Shown here one piece after another: positions 36,909 through 45,751 of a stretch of DNA of 64,000 bases; position 1 is the stretch's first letter, and the number at the start of each line of letters is the position of its first letter. The translations under genes and the position numbers were made by a program. The stretch is from Marinobacter flavimaris. Its GTDB lineage: Bacteria; Pseudomonadota; Gammaproteobacteria; Pseudomonadales; Oleiphilaceae. The stretch lies in NCBI RefSeq assembly GCF_002933295.1, contig NZ_PSSW01000006.1, forward strand, positions 186,001 through 250,000, given 5' to 3'. The notes under the pieces are model-generated. The model did not search any database, was not told the origin of the DNA, and worked only from the letters and a program-made list of their open reading frames with translations.

Positions 36909-38186
36909 TCAGGCACCCACTTCCTTGAGGCTTTCTTCCACAATCGCCAGCCCTTCTTCCAGCACCTCGTCTTCGATGGTGACCGGCATCAGGAACCGCA
37001 AGGTGTTGCCGTACATACCACAGCTCAGGAGAATCAGACCCTTCTCCTTCGCCTTCTTGGTTACCGCCGCTGCCAGTTCCGGCTTGGGCGTACGGCTTTC
37101 CTTGCTTTCCACCAGCTCAAACGCAGCCATGGGACCGAGGTTGCGCACATTGTCGACGTGGGCAAACTGTTCCTGCCACTGGCTGAAGCGCTGCTTCAGT
37201 TTTTCGCCCAGCGCCTGGGACTTGCCGAGAATGTCCTCTTCCTTGAACACGTCGAATACGGCCAGGGCTGCTGCACAGGCGGTCGGGCTGCCCGTGTAGG
37301 TGCCGCCCAGAGAGTTCGGGCCGGACGCGTCCATGTACTTGTCGGTACCGACGATGGCGGAAATCGGCATGCCATCAGCCATACTCTTGGCCATGGTCAT
37401 CAGATCCGGCTCAACGCCACTGTGCTCGATGGCAAACATCTTGCCGGTCCGGCCAAAACCGCTCTGCACTTCGTCTGCGATCATCAGGATATCGTTCTCG
37501 TCGCAGATCTTGCGGATTTCCTTGAGGAAGCTGGTCGGAGCCGCGTAGAAGCCGCCCTCACCCAGCACCGGCTCGATAACGATCGCTGCGGTGTTGCGGG
37601 CCGGGGAATCGGCTTTCATGGCCATTTTCAGGCCACGCAGTGCTTCATCTTCACTGACCCCGTGGTACGGAACCGGATAAGGCGCGCGATAAACGGTGCC
37701 GGGCATGGGGCCGAAATCCGTCTGGTACGGCGCTGCCTTACCGTTCATGGCCATGGTGTAGAAGGTCCGGCCGTGATAACCACCGTCGAAGCAGATGACG
37801 TTGGTTTTGCCAGTCGCTGCACGGGCGATCTTCATGGCGTTTTCCAGGGCCTCGGCACCGGAGTTGGCCAGCATTACCTTGGCGTGGCCACGCACAGGAA
37901 CCACACCGCTGAGCTTCTCCGCCAGTTTCACGTAGCCCTCATAGGGCATAACCGTCTGGCAGGTATGCATCAGCTTGTCCAGCTGTGCCTTGACCGCTTC
38001 CACCACCTTCGGGTGGCGATGGCCGATGTTCAGTACGCCGATGCCGCCGGCGAAATCGATCATGCGCTTGCCGTCTGCATCCCACAGCTCTGCATTCGTT
38101 GCATGGTCGGCAAACTGTTCGTTGGGACTTGCCGCGCCCGCCGCAACGTAGCGTTCTTTGAGTGCCTGCAATTCTTTATTGCTCAC
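36909..38186 (-). CDS. gabT: 4-aminobutyrate aminotransferase (class III PLP enzyme)
   Basis: 425 residues from a GTG at 38186 (VSNKELQALKERYVAAGA), with GGGAG about 10 nt upstream; this matches the length of E. coli GabT. The longer frame adds 24 residues unlike the family. The PLP lysine lies in TMAKSMADGMP, the cofactor aspartate in MIADEVQSGFGRTGK, and the GGYHGRT segment is conserved. It probably transfers the amino group of GABA to 2-oxoglutarate; related omega-aminotransferases cannot be excluded. No gabD is adjacent. Confidence 0.92.
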   Translation of the reverse strand: MSNKELQALKERYVAAGAASPNEQFADHATNAELWDADGKRMIDFAGGIGVLNIGHRHPKVVEAVKAQLDKLMHTCQTVMPYEGYVKLAEKLSGVVPVRGHAKVMLANSGAEALENAMKIARAATGKTNVICFDGGYHGRTFYTMAMNGKAAPYQTDFGPMPGTVYRAPYPVPYHGVSEDEALRGLKMAMKADSPARNTAAIVIEPVLGEGGFYAAPTSFLKEIRKICDENDILMIADEVQSGFGRTGKMFAIEHSGVEPDLMTMAKSMADGMPISAIVGTDKYMDASGPNSLGGTYTGSPTACAAALAVFDVFKEEDILGKSQALGEKLKQRFSQWQEQFAHVDNVRNLGPMAAFELVESKESRTPKPELAAAVTKKAKEKGLILLSCGMYGNTLRFLMPVTIEDEVLEEGLAIVEESLKEVGA

Positions 38187-38275
38187 TTTGCCATTCTCCC
38201 TGGGTTCAGGTTCGAAAGTTTCACCTACCAGTGTAAGTAGTACGGTCACAGGAAACAAACCGACTATTGTCTCCC

Positions 38276-40030
38276 TCAGGCGGCATCGTCCCGAAACTGC
38301 AGTTTTGCGAGGCGCTGATAGAGGGCGTTATGGCGCATCAACTCCTCGTGACTGCCTACTGCCAGCAGGCGTCCCTGGTCCAATACCGCAATACGGTCAG
38401 CGTCCCGGACAGTGGCCAGTCGATGGGCAATCACCAGGGTGGTTCTCCCGGCGGTGAGCGCCGGCATAGCCTGTTGGATCAGGTTTTCACTTTCCGCATC
38501 CAGGGCACTGGTAGCTTCATCCAGTAACAGGATCGGGGCATCGGCCAGCAGCGCGCGGGCAATGGCAAGACGCTGTTTCTGGCCACCGGACAGGCCCAGG
38601 CCAGCATCCCCGAGTGGCGTCTCGTAGCCCTTTGGCAGGCTCTGGATGAAATCATGGGCATGGGCGATTTTCGCAGCCCGTTCGACATCCTCCTGGTTGG
38701 CATCGGGCCGGGCATAGCGGATATTGTCGGCCACGGTGCCATGGAACAGGGCGGGATTCTGAGGCACCAGTGAAAAACACCGGCGCAGGGCATCGAGAGA
38801 CAGCTCGGCCGTGTCGAGACCGTCGATCAGAATTCGGCCCCCTGTCGGCTGGTAAAAGTGCAGTAACAGATCAAACAGGGTGGATTTGCCGGCTCCGGAC
38901 GGGCCCACCAGGGCCAGGGTCTCGCCAGCTTTAACTTCAAGCGTAAGATCCGTAAGCGCGGGCTGTTCCAGCCGCCCCGGATAGCTGAAGCTGAGCCGGT
39001 CAATCCGGATTGCTCCCTGCACGTGTTCAGGCAGTTTCAGCGTCGACTCTTTGCGCTCAAACGCCGGCTCCGTCTGCAGCAGTTCAAACAGCCGCGCCGC
39101 CGACCCCGCAGCCCTCTGCAACTCGCCGATGACCTCGCTGATGGCGCCGGCAGCAACACCCACCAGAAGACTGTAGAAGACAAAGGCTGCCAGCTCACCC
39201 GGGCTGATCCGGCCGTGAATAACGTCCAGGCCCCCTATCCAGATAACGATGCCCACAGCGCCCATCACCAGGGAAATGGCCAGTGTGGTCAGCCAGGCGC
39301 GCTGACGGATACGCTGGCGGGCGATCTCGAACGCCCGTTCAGACACTTCGGAAAAATATTTGCGGTCGTGGGGCTGATGGTTGAAGGCCTGAACGGTCTT
39401 GATCTGCGTGAGGTTCTCGCCCACGTAACTGCCAACATCGGCAACCCGGTCTTGGCTTAAACGGGAAAGAGCCCGCACCCGCCGGCCATAGAACAGAATA
39501 GGCGCGATCACTAGGGGAAAGCCCAGCAGAATAATGCTCGCCAGTTTGGCGTTGGTGATGAACAGCAGCAGCAACCCCCCGACCAGCATCAGGGCATTGC
39601 GCAGCGCAATGGAAACCGTGGAGCCAATCACCGACTGCAGAACCGTGGTATCGGCGGTGAACCGGGACTGGATTTCCAGGGCCCGGTTCTGCTCGAAAAA
39701 GCCCGGATGAAGATCAATCAGGTGGTTAAACACCTTCTTGCGAATATCCGCCACCACCCGCTCGCCGATCCAGGACACGAGATAGAACCGGGCAAACGAG
39801 CCAAATGCGAGCCCCAATACCAGGATGAAAAACAGACCGATGGCTCTGGCCAGATTCTCCGGCGACTCGGTGGCTAATCCCTGATCGACAAGAATACGTA
39901 AACCCTGCCCTAACCCGAGCGTAATACCGGCCGTAAAAATCAGCGCCACCAGGGCACCTGCGACGGCCCGGCGATAGGGGCTGATAAAGTCGATGACCAG
40001 TCTCAGGGCCTTGCGGTGACGAGTGTTAAT
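38276..40030 (-). CDS. ABC exporter, MsbA-like half transporter (apparent ATT start)
   Basis: 584 residues if it starts at the ATT at 40030. A six-helix membrane domain (about 15-310) precedes the ATPase, with Walker A LVGPSGAGKST, signature LGLSGGQKQR, Walker B ILLLDEATSALD and the H-loop VIAHRL. AGGAGG lies 6 nt before the ATT. No ATG, GTG or TTG exists between the in-frame stop upstream and a GTG at 39949, and starting at that GTG would cut into the first membrane helix. Its substrate (lipid, drug or peptide) is not evident. It is divergent from the Atm1-like exporter across the nested repeat. Confidence 0.9.
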   Translation of the reverse strand: MNTRHRKALRLVIDFISPYRRAVAGALVALIFTAGITLGLGQGLRILVDQGLATESPENLARAIGLFFILVLGLAFGSFARFYLVSWIGERVVADIRKKVFNHLIDLHPGFFEQNRALEIQSRFTADTTVLQSVIGSTVSIALRNALMLVGGLLLLFITNAKLASIILLGFPLVIAPILFYGRRVRALSRLSQDRVADVGSYVGENLTQIKTVQAFNHQPHDRKYFSEVSERAFEIARQRIRQRAWLTTLAISLVMGAVGIVIWIGGLDVIHGRISPGELAAFVFYSLLVGVAAGAISEVIGELQRAAGSAARLFELLQTEPAFERKESTLKLPEHVQGAIRIDRLSFSYPGRLEQPALTDLTLEVKAGETLALVGPSGAGKSTLFDLLLHFYQPTGGRILIDGLDTAELSLDALRRCFSLVPQNPALFHGTVADNIRYARPDANQEDVERAAKIAHAHDFIQSLPKGYETPLGDAGLGLSGGQKQRLAIARALLADAPILLLDEATSALDAESENLIQQAMPALTAGRTTLVIAHRLATVRDADRIAVLDQGRLLAVGSHEELMRHNALYQRLAKLQFRDDAA

Positions 40031-40118
40031 GATGTGCCTCCTGGATACGGGGTGCTGTAGACTCCGCTAACAATACGGTTTGTACTCCATACAAGACCTA
40101 TCATACAGCTACGCAAGA

Positions 40119-40228
40119 GCGTGCGGGTGGAGCAGCTTGCCAGGACCGTCGAAAGCCAGGGATGGCTTTCGCCGAGCGTACAGGGACGTATTTACAGCGT
40201 GTCCTGGCAAGCTGCTCCACCCGCGCGC
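40119..40228. repeat. Nested inverted repeat with AGGGA-loop hairpins
   Basis: Two 28-nt arms (40119-40146 and 40201-40228) are inverted repeats of each other with a single mismatch. The 54-nt interior holds a perfect 8-bp hairpin, CGAAAGCC-AGGGAT-GGCTTTCG, and a second weaker one with TAC-AGGGAC-GTA. It lies in the divergent spacer between two ABC exporter genes. I have the impression that similar elements recur in Marinobacter-type genomes, but only one copy is seen in this window. The long frame through it on the plus strand is an accident of the repeat. Confidence 0.85.
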
Positions 40229-40258
40229 TCGACTACTCCGAAGCGGAAGGAACATGAA

Positions 40259-42076
40259 TTGAGAGCCTACGCCGACAACGATTACCCGGCAGATCATAAA
40301 CCGGACTGGAAAATCATTTCAGGCCTCTGGCCCTATCTCGCCGAATTCCGCGGCCGGGTGGCCTTATCCCTGGCCTTGCTGGTGTTGGCCAAGCTGGCCA
40401 CCGTCGCCACGCCCATCGCCCTGAAATACATCGTCGACTATCTGGACCAGAACCGGGGCGCGGACATGCTGCTTTGGATCCCGGTGATCCTGGTAGTGGC
40501 CTACGGGGCGTTGCGCTTTGGCGCCACCCTGTTCAACGAGCTTCGGGATGCGGTCTTCGCGCGGGTGGCAGAGCGGGCCATGCGGCGGGTGTCCCTGCGG
40601 GTGTTCGAGCACCTGCATCAGCGCGAACTGGCCTTCCACCTGGACCGCAAGACCGGTGGCCTGGCCCGGGATATTGAGCGGGGCACCAACGGCATCAGCT
40701 TCCTGCTGCGCTTTACCCTGTTCAACATTGTGCCAACCCTCCTGGAAATCCTGATGGTCGCCGGCATCCTGTTCGTGGTGTTCAACGTGGGTTACGTGTT
40801 GGCGATCCTGGTGGCCGTGGTGGTCTACGTGGTGTTTTCCATCAAGATTACCGAGTGGCGGACCAAATTCGTGCGCGAAGCCAATGCCCGGGATAACCAG
40901 TCGAACTCGCGGGCCATAGACAGCCTGCTGAACTATGAAACCGTCAAATACTTCAACAATGAACGCTATGAGGCGCAGTTATACGACGTTGATCTGGACG
41001 ACTGGGAACAGGCCCGGCTGAAAAACCGGTTGTCCCTTGCCGCGCTTAACTCCGGTCAGGCACTGATTATTGGTCTGGCGATGATCGTGATCATGGCCAT
41101 GGCGGTCCGGGAAGTGGCCAGTGGTGAGATCACCCTCGGTGACTTCACCATGATCAACGCCTACCTGCTCCAGTTGTTCATTCCCCTGAACGCCCTGGGG
41201 TTTGTCTATCGCGAAATCCGGCAGGCACTGGTGAATGTCGAGCGCCTGTTCAAACTGCTGGCGGACAAACCGGCGATTGAAGATGCTCCGGATGCTACCG
41301 AGCTGGCCGTGAATAGGGGCGAAGTGCAGTTTGACCACATCCACTTTGCTTACCGACCGGACCGCCCGATTCTGAAGGATGTGAATTTTTCCATCCCGTC
41401 CGGCCACAAGATTGCCGTGGTGGGAGCCAGTGGCGCCGGCAAGTCCACCCTCGCCCGCCTGCTGTTCCGCTTTTACGACGTCGATCAGGGCGCCATAAGG
41501 ATCGACGGCCAGGACATTCGGCAGGTGAGCCAGGACAGCCTGCGCTCGGCGATTGGTGTGGTGCCTCAGGATACGGTGCTGTTCAACGATACCCTTTACC
41601 GGAATCTGGCCTATGGCCGGCCGGAAGCCACCGAGGAAGAGGTGTACCGGGCGGCTCGAATGGCTCACCTGGAAGACTTTATCCACAGCTTGCCGGAGGG
41701 TTATGAAACCAAAGTCGGCGAACGTGGCCTCAAGCTCTCCGGCGGCGAGAAACAGCGGGTGGCCATCGCCCGGGTGATTCTGAAGAACCCGCCGTTGCTG
41801 ATCCTGGATGAGGCTACGTCATCCCTGGATTCACTCTCGGAGCAGGCCATCCTTACGGCGCTCAAGGAAGTGAGCCAAAGGCGGACAACACTAGTGATTG
41901 CCCACAGGCTGTCCACTGTTATGGATGCGGACAGCATCCTTGTGATGGAGGGCGGAAAAATCGTGGAGAGCGGACACCATCAGGATTTGTTGGCCCGGAA
42001 CGGGCACTACGCCCGGCTGTGGTTCCAGCAACACCAGTCTGATGGCGGGGATACCGAAATTCAGCCGGAATCCTGA
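40259..42076 (+). CDS. ABC exporter, Atm1/HMT1-like half transporter
   Basis: 605 residues from a TTG at 40259 (MRAYADNDYPADHKPDWKII), with AAGGAA six nt upstream; the frame is open 46 codons further but only through the inverted repeat. The membrane domain (about 20-325) contains GGLARDIERGTNGISFLLRF and NYETVKYFNNE, both Atm1-like. The ATPase has VVGASGAGKST, LKLSGGEKQRVAIAR and LILDEATSSLD. Family members export glutathione-linked sulfur or metal compounds. Its last 16 nt overlap the 3' end of the converging diguanylate cyclase. Confidence 0.9.
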   Translation: MRAYADNDYPADHKPDWKIISGLWPYLAEFRGRVALSLALLVLAKLATVATPIALKYIVDYLDQNRGADMLLWIPVILVVAYGALRFGATLFNELRDAVFARVAERAMRRVSLRVFEHLHQRELAFHLDRKTGGLARDIERGTNGISFLLRFTLFNIVPTLLEILMVAGILFVVFNVGYVLAILVAVVVYVVFSIKITEWRTKFVREANARDNQSNSRAIDSLLNYETVKYFNNERYEAQLYDVDLDDWEQARLKNRLSLAALNSGQALIIGLAMIVIMAMAVREVASGEITLGDFTMINAYLLQLFIPLNALGFVYREIRQALVNVERLFKLLADKPAIEDAPDATELAVNRGEVQFDHIHFAYRPDRPILKDVNFSIPSGHKIAVVGASGAGKSTLARLLFRFYDVDQGAIRIDGQDIRQVSQDSLRSAIGVVPQDTVLFNDTLYRNLAYGRPEATEEEVYRAARMAHLEDFIHSLPEGYETKVGERGLKLSGGEKQRVAIARVILKNPPLLILDEATSSLDSLSEQAILTALKEVSQRRTTLVIAHRLSTVMDADSILVMEGGKIVESGHHQDLLARNGHYARLWFQQHQSDGGDTEIQPES

Positions 42077-43410
42077 TCGTTGTAGTCAAACACGACCACT
42101 TGATTGCGGCCTTGAGCCTTGCCCCGGTACATCGCCTGGTCCGCACGTACCAGAATCTGGCTGGGTTTTTCGTCAGTCCGGTCGGAAATGGCAACGCCGC
42201 AGGTTATGGTGCCCCGCAGTTCATCAAAGCCAATGAACCGCAATTGTTCAACGGATCGGCGAAGGCGTTCTGCAAATTGCCTGGCACTGTTCTCGTCGCA
42301 CTGAGGCAAGAGCACGGCAAACTCCTCGCCACCGATTCGCCCCAGCGTGTCGCCCGTACGCAGTTCATTTTTGATGCGGTGGGCAGTCTCCCTCAGGACA
42401 AGGTCACCAACGTGGTGCCCGTAATGATCATTCACTCTCTTGAACCAGTCAAAATCGAAGAGTACGACCGCATAGCCGGCGCCGTTCCGTTTCAGCCTCT
42501 CAAACTCCCAGGACAGCACCTCGGTGAAGCGACGCCGATTGGCTGCACCTGTGAGATCGTCAGTGGTTGATGTCTGTCGGAGCTCTTCTTCAAGCGTTTT
42601 CTGGGAGGTGATATCCAGGATCGCGCCGTGCCAGATGACCGTACCGTCCGGCTTGAATTCCGGTTTGGAACGGCCCAGAACCCAGCTGACCACGCCCTCG
42701 TTTATAACCCGATATTCACAGATCCAGTTTTCGCCGCTTTTCTTCGAGTGGTTAATGGTCTGTTCAACAAAGCCGCGGTCTTCTGGATGAATGGCCTGGA
42801 ATACAATAGTCCCATCGGCGAGCGCCTGCTCAGGCGTCACGCCATAGACCCGTTCAATGCCGGCACTGGCATAGGGAAACGTCATGGTTCCGTCCGGTTT
42901 GATCTCGAACTGGAACACCACACCCGGCAAGAGCGACGCCATTTTTTCAAAACGCTGGATCGTTTGCTGTTGCTCAGCCTTGATTTGCTCCAGCCTCTGT
43001 TCGTACTGCTTGCTGCTGGAGATCTCTATGTGCGTTCCGGAAATCCACTCGGGCTCACCTTCAAGTGTCCGACTGACGAGGCGACCATAATCTCGGACCC
43101 AAACCCAATAGCCGTCGCGATGACGCATGCGGGCTTCACACTCGTAATACTCGGAGTCGCCGCGGAAATGAGCCGTTAACTTCTGCTCTGAGAGAGCCAG
43201 ATCGTCCGGATGGGCGTGCTTCATCCAGGTGTCAATGGACACCGGTTGAAGTTCTTCCAGCGAATACCCGATGATTTCCGCCCAGCGCTCATTAAAAATC
43301 GTCTCCCCCGTCTGGACGTTCCATTCCCAGGTTCCGGCGCCGGTCCCTTCCAGAATGGTTTTTAGACGTGAGGCTTCGTCTTGCTGAAGATAAAAAGAAT
43401 GAGAGGGCAT
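42061..43410 (-). CDS. PAS-PAS-GGDEF diguanylate cyclase
   Basis: 449 residues with no membrane helix. Two PAS domains (about 15-133 and 155-270) precede a GGDEF domain (about 280-445). The active-site motif is GGEEF at 360-364. A product-inhibition site, RTGD, lies at 351-354, five residues before it, as in feedback-regulated cyclases. It probably makes c-di-GMP in response to a cytoplasmic cue sensed by the PAS domains. The gene lies 67 nt past recD on the same strand, and its 3' end overlaps the Atm1-like gene by 16 nt. Confidence 0.95.
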   Translation of the reverse strand: MPSHSFYLQQDEASRLKTILEGTGAGTWEWNVQTGETIFNERWAEIIGYSLEELQPVSIDTWMKHAHPDDLALSEQKLTAHFRGDSEYYECEARMRHRDGYWVWVRDYGRLVSRTLEGEPEWISGTHIEISSSKQYEQRLEQIKAEQQQTIQRFEKMASLLPGVVFQFEIKPDGTMTFPYASAGIERVYGVTPEQALADGTIVFQAIHPEDRGFVEQTINHSKKSGENWICEYRVINEGVVSWVLGRSKPEFKPDGTVIWHGAILDITSQKTLEEELRQTSTTDDLTGAANRRRFTEVLSWEFERLKRNGAGYAVVLFDFDWFKRVNDHYGHHVGDLVLRETAHRIKNELRTGDTLGRIGGEEFAVLLPQCDENSARQFAERLRRSVEQLRFIGFDELRGTITCGVAISDRTDEKPSQILVRADQAMYRGKAQGRNQVVVFDYNDQDSG

Positions 43411-43477
43411 TCCACGTACTGCATGTCAGAGAGTTCCCGGCGATCATATAAGAACATGTAGCTGGAGGCGATACCCA

Positions 43478-45751
43478 TTAGTCAGTAGATTCCACAAGTG
43501 CGAGCGCCAAACCTGAGGCCCTGGAGACCTGCTGCGAGACGGCCTCCCTGAGCACCGGAATGTCCCCAACAATCAGGCTGAACCAGTTTCTGGCGCGGGT
43601 GATGCCGGTATAGACCAGCTCTTTTGTCAGGACCGGGCTCAAACGGTCCGGCAAGACCAGGCAGGTGTGGTTGAACTCCGAACCCTGGGATTTGTGCACC
43701 GTCATGGCGTACACGGTTTCCAGCTGCTGCAGACGACTGGGCGAGATCCAGCGAATACCGCCAGCGGTGTCGCTATCCGGAAACGCCACCCGCAGGGTAT
43801 AGCGGGGCTCACCGGTGTCGGTCCGATCCCAGGGCACGTTGACGGCAATGCCAATGTCGCCGTTCATCAGGCCCAGGTTGTAGTCGTTGCCGGTAATCAG
43901 CACAGGCCGGCCCTCATACCAGCCCTCGGCCCGCGGGATCAGTTTTTCAGCCAGTAACTGCTTTGCGATCCGGTCGTTGAGGCCTTCTACGCCCCAGGGG
44001 CCCTTGCGCAGGGCACAGAGCACCTGAAAGTCACTGAAGGCTTCAAGGAGCTGCACCGCCATCGCATCCCAGTCTTCGCGGGGGCTGTTTTCGTTCAGGC
44101 CATGATTCTGCAAGCGTTCGAGGTAATGGCGGTAACCAACGGGTGGTGGCAGGCTTTGGCCATTCACTTGCCGGCCCTGCCCGGCATTTCGGAATGCCTC
44201 GGGTGAGCCGGTGATGGCATGTCGACACACCAGGTCCAGGGTGTCTTCCGTATCCCCACTTTTCGACCGGCTGTTAAGCAAAATGACATCGTCGAATTCT
44301 GCTTGCCGGATCTGGCGCAACATGGCGTTATCAAGCGCATTGGTATTCACAGCTTCGGCAAAGGCGCGGATACCGCTGTCCTCCCGGAACCGGTAGCTCT
44401 TGCGCAGCATGGCCACGGCCTGATCCATGGGTTGGCCGGTTTCGTCCACCAGTGACTCCGGTATCTCGCCTCCGGCCAAGGCGGCCAGCCACCGGGCAGT
44501 TTCCGGAGTGTAATGCGCCAGCAACGCCCGCTGGCACAGCTCCCCCAGTACCGCACCGGCGTCCACCGAGGCCAGCTGGTCCTTGTCGCCCAACAGGATC
44601 AGCTGGGCGTTGGCGGGCAGGGCATCAAACACCGACGCCATAAGATCCACGTCCACCATCGAGGCCTCGTCGATCACCAGGATATCCACCAGCAAAGGGT
44701 TGTCCCGGTTATGGCGGAATTTGCGGGTATCCGGCCGGCTGCCCAGTAACCGGTGCAGGGTAGTGACCCTGGTGGGGATATCATTCAGGTCCACGTTGCC
44801 CGGCAGTTCGGCAAGGGGTAACCGGCTCACCGCACCACCGATGGATTCGTTCAGTCGGGCTGCCGCCTTGCCGGTCGGGGCTGCCAGGCGGATCCGGTAT
44901 TTCCGACCGGCCCGTTCGGGGGATTCCCCGGCGACGGCCTGCAGGGCCGCCAGCAGGTTGACCACGGTGGTGGTCTTGCCGGAGCCCGGCCCGCCGGTGA
45001 TCACGGCGAAATGGTTGCGGGCCGCCAGGGCACAGGCCAGTTTCTGGTAATCCACCGGTTCTGACGACCGGAACAGCGTATCCAGAGCGAGAGACAGGGT
45101 GCGGGCCGGACCGGATTCCGGATCTGCCAGGGGTGATGGCAAAGCCAGGCGGTGCCGGATACCCGCCGCAATGCGTTGTTCGTAGCGCCAGAATCTGCGC
45201 AGATAGAGCCGGGTTCCGTTCAGCACCAGGGGTGTTGTATGTGAGCCATCACTTACGGCGCAGGCGCCTTCCAGTATGATCAAGCATTCCGGCAGCGTTA
45301 CAAGTGCAAGCACGTCGGCGGGCTTGGGCCGGTCCGGCTCGCTGGTGCCGGAATCGGTGAGCGGCTCCTGGACCGACTCCTCTGGCGGCAGTGACAGGGT
45401 ATGCCCGGCATCGGCCAGGAGATTGCCCAGATCGACGCAGACATGGCCACGCCCCACCTGATGGGAGACCAGTGCCGCCAGCAGCAGGAGCAGTGGGTCC
45501 GGGCGTTCGCCCTGCTCTTCCGAGAGCTCCCGGATCAGCCGGGCAAACCCCACATCCAGCGCGCGGATCCACTCCGCCTGCTGCCAGTGCAGCAGCAGGG
45601 TCTCGGTTCTATCCGGGCTCGAGAGCAGATCGTTGATATCGAAGGTGGTATCACCGGCAGCGGGTACGGTCGGCGTTTCCGCAGCGATGTCCTCCGCGAA
45701 CAGATCAATCTGGTGGTCGGACTTTCCGGTTTGGGAGCGGGAACGGCTCAT
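43478..45751 (-). CDS. recD: RecD, exodeoxyribonuclease V alpha chain
   Basis: 757 residues, longer than E. coli RecD (608). SF1B helicase motifs are present: Walker A ITGGPGSGKTTTVVNLL, Walker B DILVIDEASMVDVDLM, and TVHKSQGSEF near the C-terminus. RecD is the fast 5'-3' motor of the RecBCD complex. Its start overlaps the recB stop by 4 nt (ATGA). The extra length is mainly in the N-terminal third, with acidic and proline-rich stretches. Confidence 0.97.
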   Translation of the reverse strand: MSRSRSQTGKSDHQIDLFAEDIAAETPTVPAAGDTTFDINDLLSSPDRTETLLLHWQQAEWIRALDVGFARLIRELSEEQGERPDPLLLLLAALVSHQVGRGHVCVDLGNLLADAGHTLSLPPEESVQEPLTDSGTSEPDRPKPADVLALVTLPECLIILEGACAVSDGSHTTPLVLNGTRLYLRRFWRYEQRIAAGIRHRLALPSPLADPESGPARTLSLALDTLFRSSEPVDYQKLACALAARNHFAVITGGPGSGKTTTVVNLLAALQAVAGESPERAGRKYRIRLAAPTGKAAARLNESIGGAVSRLPLAELPGNVDLNDIPTRVTTLHRLLGSRPDTRKFRHNRDNPLLVDILVIDEASMVDVDLMASVFDALPANAQLILLGDKDQLASVDAGAVLGELCQRALLAHYTPETARWLAALAGGEIPESLVDETGQPMDQAVAMLRKSYRFREDSGIRAFAEAVNTNALDNAMLRQIRQAEFDDVILLNSRSKSGDTEDTLDLVCRHAITGSPEAFRNAGQGRQVNGQSLPPPVGYRHYLERLQNHGLNENSPREDWDAMAVQLLEAFSDFQVLCALRKGPWGVEGLNDRIAKQLLAEKLIPRAEGWYEGRPVLITGNDYNLGLMNGDIGIAVNVPWDRTDTGEPRYTLRVAFPDSDTAGGIRWISPSRLQQLETVYAMTVHKSQGSEFNHTCLVLPDRLSPVLTKELVYTGITRARNWFSLIVGDIPVLREAVSQQVSRASGLALALVESTD

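Noticed and set aside
40121..40258. 46-codon N-terminal extension of the Atm1-like exporter
   Set aside because: It is translated from the inverted repeat and is unlike the family; a TTG with a good RBS follows.
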